This document shows, piece after piece, positions 13,798-16,771 of a stretch of DNA of 16,771 nt (positions are counted from its first letter, which is position 1; each line of letters starts with the position of its first letter). The notes under the pieces are model-generated. The model searched no databases. It was not told the origin of the DNA and was given only the letters and a program-made list of their open reading frames with translations. Origin of the DNA: Bacteroidales bacterium UBA3663 (GTDB lineage Bacteria; Bacteroidota; Bacteroidia; Bacteroidales; UBA3663); the NCBI GenBank assembly GCA_002373755.1, contig DFJU01000126.1, positions 1-16,771 on the forward strand, in the 5' to 3' direction. The position numbers were made by a program, and so were the translations under genes.

Positions 13798-14371
13798 TCC
13801 GGGCACGAACGTGATGGGCTATGGCGTGTTGCAGGTGTGCGACCGCAAGCCCACGCTTGTCGTGATGGGTGTGCTGCAGTTGCAGAAGATGGAGAGCCAC
13901 TATCTGCGTCTCAAGCGCATCTATGAGCGGGTATTGGGCCTCATCGAACAATATCATCCCGACGAACTGGCAATCGAGTCGCCCTTCGTGGGCATCAATC
14001 CGGCGTCGATGATTAAGCTTTGTCGCGCTCAGGGGGTGGCTATGGCAGCTGCTGTTGAGCGTGACATTCCCATTTTTGAATATCCGCCCGCCAAGGTGAA
14101 AATCCAGATTGTGGGCAATGGCTCAGCCTCGAAAGAGCAGGTCGCGATGATGGTTCGCAACACTCTGCGCCTGACCGACGCCGATATGAATGCCAAGAAC
14201 GATGCTACCGATGCCGTTGCCATCGCCTTGACACATTATTATATGACGAGCAAGCCGGAAGGTTTGCGTGGCGGCGGTGGAAAAAGCACCAAAATTCCGC
14301 GTAGTTCGGGCGGCGGCAGTTCGTCGTGGAGCGATTTCGTGGCGCGCAACGGCGACCGCGTGCATAAATAG
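13772..14371 (+). CDS. ruvC: Crossover junction endodeoxyribonuclease RuvC
   Basis: I use the ATG at 13772, because MEKIILGIDPGTNVMGYGVL matches the family N-terminus. The TTG six codons earlier adds nothing. The 199-residue product resolves Holliday junctions as a metal-dependent dimer. The RNase-H-fold acidic residues are Asp9 (GIDPG), Glu69 (LAIES), and Asp144 and Asp147 (NDATDA). The last 40 residues form a Gly/Ser-rich, basic tail (GLRGGGGKSTKIPRSSGGGSSSW) beyond the catalytic core. The first 26 bases lie inside the lipoprotein gene in another frame. A weak terminator follows. Confidence 0.96.
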   Translation: MEKIILGIDPGTNVMGYGVLQVCDRKPTLVVMGVLQLQKMESHYLRLKRIYERVLGLIEQYHPDELAIESPFVGINPASMIKLCRAQGVAMAAAVERDIPIFEYPPAKVKIQIVGNGSASKEQVAMMVRNTLRLTDADMNAKNDATDAVAIALTHYYMTSKPEGLRGGGGKSTKIPRSSGGGSSSWSDFVARNGDRVHK

Positions 14372-14394
14372 GGCTGTCGGCCAATGAAATACCT

Positions 14395-14414
14395 CCGTTC
14401 AAACGGTGATTTTT
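14395..14414 (+). terminator. Weak terminator after ruvC
   Basis: CCGTT (14395-14399) faces AACGG (14402-14406) with a very short loop, or CCGT/ACGG with loop TCAA. TGATTTTT follows. The T-run doubles as the -33 region of the next promoter. The stem is short, so efficiency is doubtful. Confidence 0.4.
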
Positions 14415-14443
14415 GGAGAAAAGCGGAAAGATTCGTATCTTTG
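14412..14443 (+). promoter_or_regulatory. Promoter of the TlpA-like gene
   Basis: TTTG (14412-14415), a 20-base spacer and TATCTTTG (14436-14443) match the Bacteroidota consensus exactly. It predicts a leader of roughly 107 bases before the ATG at 14558. Confidence 0.85.
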
Positions 14444-14557
14444 CACTCTGCCGGTGGGGCGGATTTCCTGCCGGAGAATGAAAATGTAATTTGAATCGTT
14501 AATTAACAGACATTTGTGGTAAGTTTATTTTTGGGTAATTATTTTAAGAACACACGC

Positions 14558-16642
14558 ATGAAAAGAATACTTTTTTCCATGTTGTTCGGGGTTGTGGCAT
14601 CGGCCATGACCATGATTTCACACGCTGAAACCGTTTGGAACAACGTAGTGACTGGCTATGTCAACACAAGCAATCTGGCCATTACCAAAGTTACACTCTA
14701 TGGCGACCGTGCAGAACTCGGTGTGCGCATCAACTATCGTGCCGGCAACTGGATTCGCATCGCGGCCGATAGCTATCTGCTGGCCAATGGCCGCAAATAT
14801 GCCGTCAAGGACGCGACCGTCATTAAGCTCGGCGAGAAGTTTGACATGGTGGCCGATACGATGGATTTCGCGCTGACCTTCGAGCCGTTGCCGATGGAGG
14901 TCACATCGTTCGAGTTCGTCGAGCCGCATGGCTGGAACGTCATCAACATCCGCAATGCGGAATCGGTGCCAGAAGGCATTGTCGATACCTATTGGCGCAA
15001 TGTGGCCACGGGCGACTGGTACATCGGATTCGCCGAAAAGCACGTAGTTTTCGACTGCCGCGTCTGGGATGTCGCTCGTCGGCTCGACAAGAAGGATGGA
15101 AGCTGTGAAGTGACATTGGCCGACGGCCGTGTAATCAAGGTCGGAAAACTGAAAAAAGGCCAGCGCACCATTGCAATCGAAGGCAAGAAGAGCGTTGTGT
15201 GTCGTCCGTTCTTGACTAAGGCGTTGCCCGACTATCCGTTCAAAGACGAGCGCAAGGGCTTCGTTGACAACGGCTATCGCGTGGGCGACACCGTCACCGT
15301 GACCGGCTGGTTGAAGGATATGCCGCAGCGCGAGTGGCGCAAGAACCGCTACTTTGAGGTGTCGGCCGATGCCATCTTCACGGGCAAATTCGGCACGACA
15401 TTCTTCGCGCAAATCGACTCGTTGGGACGTTTTGAAGTGAAGGTGCCGTTGGTCAACAGCACGCAGTTCTTTTTCGATTGGCGTCGCACCCACTTGAGCA
15501 CGATTCTTGAACCGGGCAACAGCTATTTCCTTTTGTTCGACTTCAAGACAGGACAGAAAATCTGGATGGGCAGCGATGTGCGTCTCCAGAACGAGATGGC
15601 CGCCCATTCGCACAGTTGGGACAGCGCACCGCTCAAGCGCAACACAAAGGGCTTCGATCCGAAGGTTTATTGGCGACAGGCCGACAGCGTTCGCAATGCG
15701 CAGATGGCTGGACTTCAGCAGCTTGTTGAGAAATGTCCGACCATTTCGCAGCGCTACGTGGATTATGTGACGGGCTTCTACCGCTACATTCAGGGCGAGC
15801 GTATGATGCAGGCGCGTTTTGAGGCCGACAATCGCTCGTTGCCGGCTGATTATATGGATTTCGTTACGCGGAATTTTTTGCGCGATGCCGCTCGGCCATA
15901 CACGCTCTACCGCGATTTCTACCAGTTCATGACCGACTATTTGGACCAATTGAGCAAGGGCCGTCCGTTTGAGGCGAAGCCTGCGTTGCTCGATTCTGTC
16001 GGCTGCGAACAGACATTGCGCGACATTACGCTCTGCCGCGAGTTCTGCCGAGTCATCGACAATACGCGTTTGCCGCTCAGCGAGTCGATGCTTGCGTTGG
16101 CCGAGAGCGAAATCAAGTTGCCGGCAGCTCTTGCCGTCGTGAAGGAGATGCACGAAAAATATTTGACGCTCCAGCAGCAATACGACATTTCCGGTTCGCA
16201 GTGTCTGAAGTCGGCCGATGCGTTTGCCGGAATGATCAACGGCGGCGACATCCTGCGCAAGATGATTGAGCCTTACAAGGGCAAGTTCGTGCTGCTCGAT
16301 GTGTGGGGGACTTGGTGCGGTCCGTGCAAGCGTGCATTGGCCACGAGCCGCGAGGAATTTGAGGCGTTGAAGGACTTCGACATCGTCTATCTCTACTTGG
16401 CCAACCGTTCGGGCGATGGCGCATGGAAAAACGTGATCAAGGAATACAACGTGTTGGGCGACAACGTAGTGCATTACAATTTGCCGGAAAATCAGCAGAT
16501 GGCAGTCGAGCAGTTCCTCGATGTGAAGTCGTGGCCGAGTTATCGCCTTTATGACCGCGACGGCAATCTTGTCGATGCCATTGCCGACCCGCGCAACGTT
16601 GACCAGCTGAAACGTCTGTTGCAGAAGCTGCAAGCGCAATAA
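14558..16642 (+). CDS. Secreted TlpA/thioredoxin-domain protein with a large N-terminal region
   Basis: The frame opens at a GTG at 14516, but the ATG at 14558 gives a clean signal peptide (MKRILFSMLFGVVASAMTMISHA, cleavage near Ala23) and 694 residues. The C-terminal ~135 residues form a TlpA-type thioredoxin domain: FVLLDVWGTWCGPCKRAL, with the redox CxxC at Cys587-Cys590, a WPSYRLYDRDGN segment with the cis-Pro, and a terminal helix. The N-terminal ~550 residues hold beta-rich segments (about 25-260), a DUF4369-like portion (about 235-330; GDTVTVTGWLKD...LGRFEVKVPL), then a mainly helical region (about 360-560). It is probably a periplasmic or envelope-bound thiol-disulphide protein. It has its own promoter and terminator. 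Its partner protein is unknown. Confidence 0.9.
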   Translation: MKRILFSMLFGVVASAMTMISHAETVWNNVVTGYVNTSNLAITKVTLYGDRAELGVRINYRAGNWIRIAADSYLLANGRKYAVKDATVIKLGEKFDMVADTMDFALTFEPLPMEVTSFEFVEPHGWNVINIRNAESVPEGIVDTYWRNVATGDWYIGFAEKHVVFDCRVWDVARRLDKKDGSCEVTLADGRVIKVGKLKKGQRTIAIEGKKSVVCRPFLTKALPDYPFKDERKGFVDNGYRVGDTVTVTGWLKDMPQREWRKNRYFEVSADAIFTGKFGTTFFAQIDSLGRFEVKVPLVNSTQFFFDWRRTHLSTILEPGNSYFLLFDFKTGQKIWMGSDVRLQNEMAAHSHSWDSAPLKRNTKGFDPKVYWRQADSVRNAQMAGLQQLVEKCPTISQRYVDYVTGFYRYIQGERMMQARFEADNRSLPADYMDFVTRNFLRDAARPYTLYRDFYQFMTDYLDQLSKGRPFEAKPALLDSVGCEQTLRDITLCREFCRVIDNTRLPLSESMLALAESEIKLPAALAVVKEMHEKYLTLQQQYDISGSQCLKSADAFAGMINGGDILRKMIEPYKGKFVLLDVWGTWCGPCKRALATSREEFEALKDFDIVYLYLANRSGDGAWKNVIKEYNVLGDNVVHYNLPENQQMAVEQFLDVKSWPSYRLYDRDGNLVDAIADPRNVDQLKRLLQKLQAQ

Positions 16643-16650
16643 GCAAGTGA

Positions 16651-16714
16651 AAAGAAACCGAAAACGCCTGACCTGCTGGTAGCCAGCTGATCAGGCGTTT
16701 TCGGTTGTCTCTTT
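16651..16714. terminator. Strong bidirectional terminator between the TlpA-like gene and tRNA-Arg
   Basis: AACCGAAAACGCCTGA (16656-16671) is perfectly complementary to TCAGGCGTTTTCGGTT (16691-16706). Inside, GCTGG pairs with CCAGC around TAG. TGTCTCTTTT follows on the plus strand, and TTTCTTTTC on the minus strand. It can end the TlpA-like transcript from the left and the tRNA transcript from the right. Confidence 0.88.
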
Positions 16715-16771
16715 TGGTGATCCGGATGGGATTCGAACCCATGACCCACAGCTTAGAAGGCTGTTGCTCTA
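16715..16771 (-). tRNA. tRNA-Arg (anticodon UCU), 5' end outside the window
   Basis: On the minus strand the visible part runs from the end of the D arm (GAGC). The anticodon stem is ACAGC/GCTGT with the 7-base loop CTTCTAA, giving anticodon TCT (plus positions 16755-16757), which reads AGA arginine codons. A short variable region and the T arm ATGGG-TTCGAAT-CCCAT follow. The 3' acceptor strand CCGGATC is followed by discriminator A (16718) and an encoded CCA (16717-16715). The acceptor 5' strand and most of the D arm lie beyond the window edge. Confidence 0.93.

Noticed and set aside
14516..14557. GTG start 14 codons before the chosen start of the TlpA-like gene
   Set aside because: The ATG at 14558 begins a standard signal peptide with a basic N-terminus; the extension would weaken it.
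14618..16639. A 673-codon open frame on the minus strand opposite the TlpA-like gene
   Set aside because: It lies wholly antisense to a gene with signal peptide, CxxC domain, promoter and terminator. The translation shows no recognisable domain. Long antisense frames arise readily from the codon use of such genes.
1..16771. CRISPR array, prophage, IS transposase or toxin-antitoxin pair
   Set aside because: No regularly spaced repeats, no phage or transposase motifs, and no small paired genes of that type were seen on either strand.

Overview
The window is a stretch of Bacteroidota chromosome, most likely Bacteroidales and possibly Prevotella-like. The main clue is the promoter type: several sites match the Bacteroidota consensus TTTG, about 20 bases, TAnnTTTG (for example 5823-5853, 11825-11856 and 14412-14443). 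Genes lack Shine-Dalgarno sites and have A-rich upstream sequence. Gene content also fits: OmpA-family, DUF4369 lipoprotein and TlpA-like envelope proteins, a Ctc-type L25, and the rplY/pth/S4 neighbourhood. I see no phage, plasmid, IS transposase or CRISPR. Most of the window is core genome.

Layout. 1-1847 (+): the 3' end of a tagaturonate reductase gene and a complete altronate dehydratase gene, two consecutive steps of galacturonate catabolism. 2034-3095 (+): a secreted WG-repeat protein of unknown role, closed by a strong terminator. 3272-5787 (-): cca-type nucleotidyltransferase, yraN and ruvA, probably one operon. 5823-5924 (+): a promoter and a perfect terminator only about 65 bases apart with no ORF between, a candidate small RNA. 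5926-8519 (-): rplY, a metallo-beta-lactamase-fold lipoprotein, pth and an S4-domain heat-shock-type protein. 8816-9997 (-): an OmpA-family outer membrane protein with a roughly 300-base structured leader. 10643-11665 (+): ilvE. 11873-14371 (+): kdsC, maf, a DUF4369 lipoprotein and ruvC, tightly packed or overlapping. 14558-16642 (+): a large TlpA/thioredoxin-domain secreted protein. The window ends inside a tRNA-Arg(UCU) gene on the minus strand.

The genes cover housekeeping functions (translation quality, Holliday-junction processing, nucleotide sanitation, Kdo synthesis, branched-chain amino acids), an envelope layer (OmpA, lipoproteins, TlpA) and pectin-sugar use.

The most unusual material is non-coding. 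The omp leader (9998-10303, minus strand) carries three mutually related segments. One segment can pair either with an upstream partner, forming a 126-base palindromic element with 11-bp terminal inverted repeats, or with a 21-base segment ending 6 bases before the start codon. A third possible pairing would make a terminator. This looks like an RNA switch or an invertible/mobile element. The candidate small RNA at 5860-5924 is the second notable item. The third is a short word, GGCCRATG and its complement, found at about 30 places where about one is expected by chance, several of them between genes.
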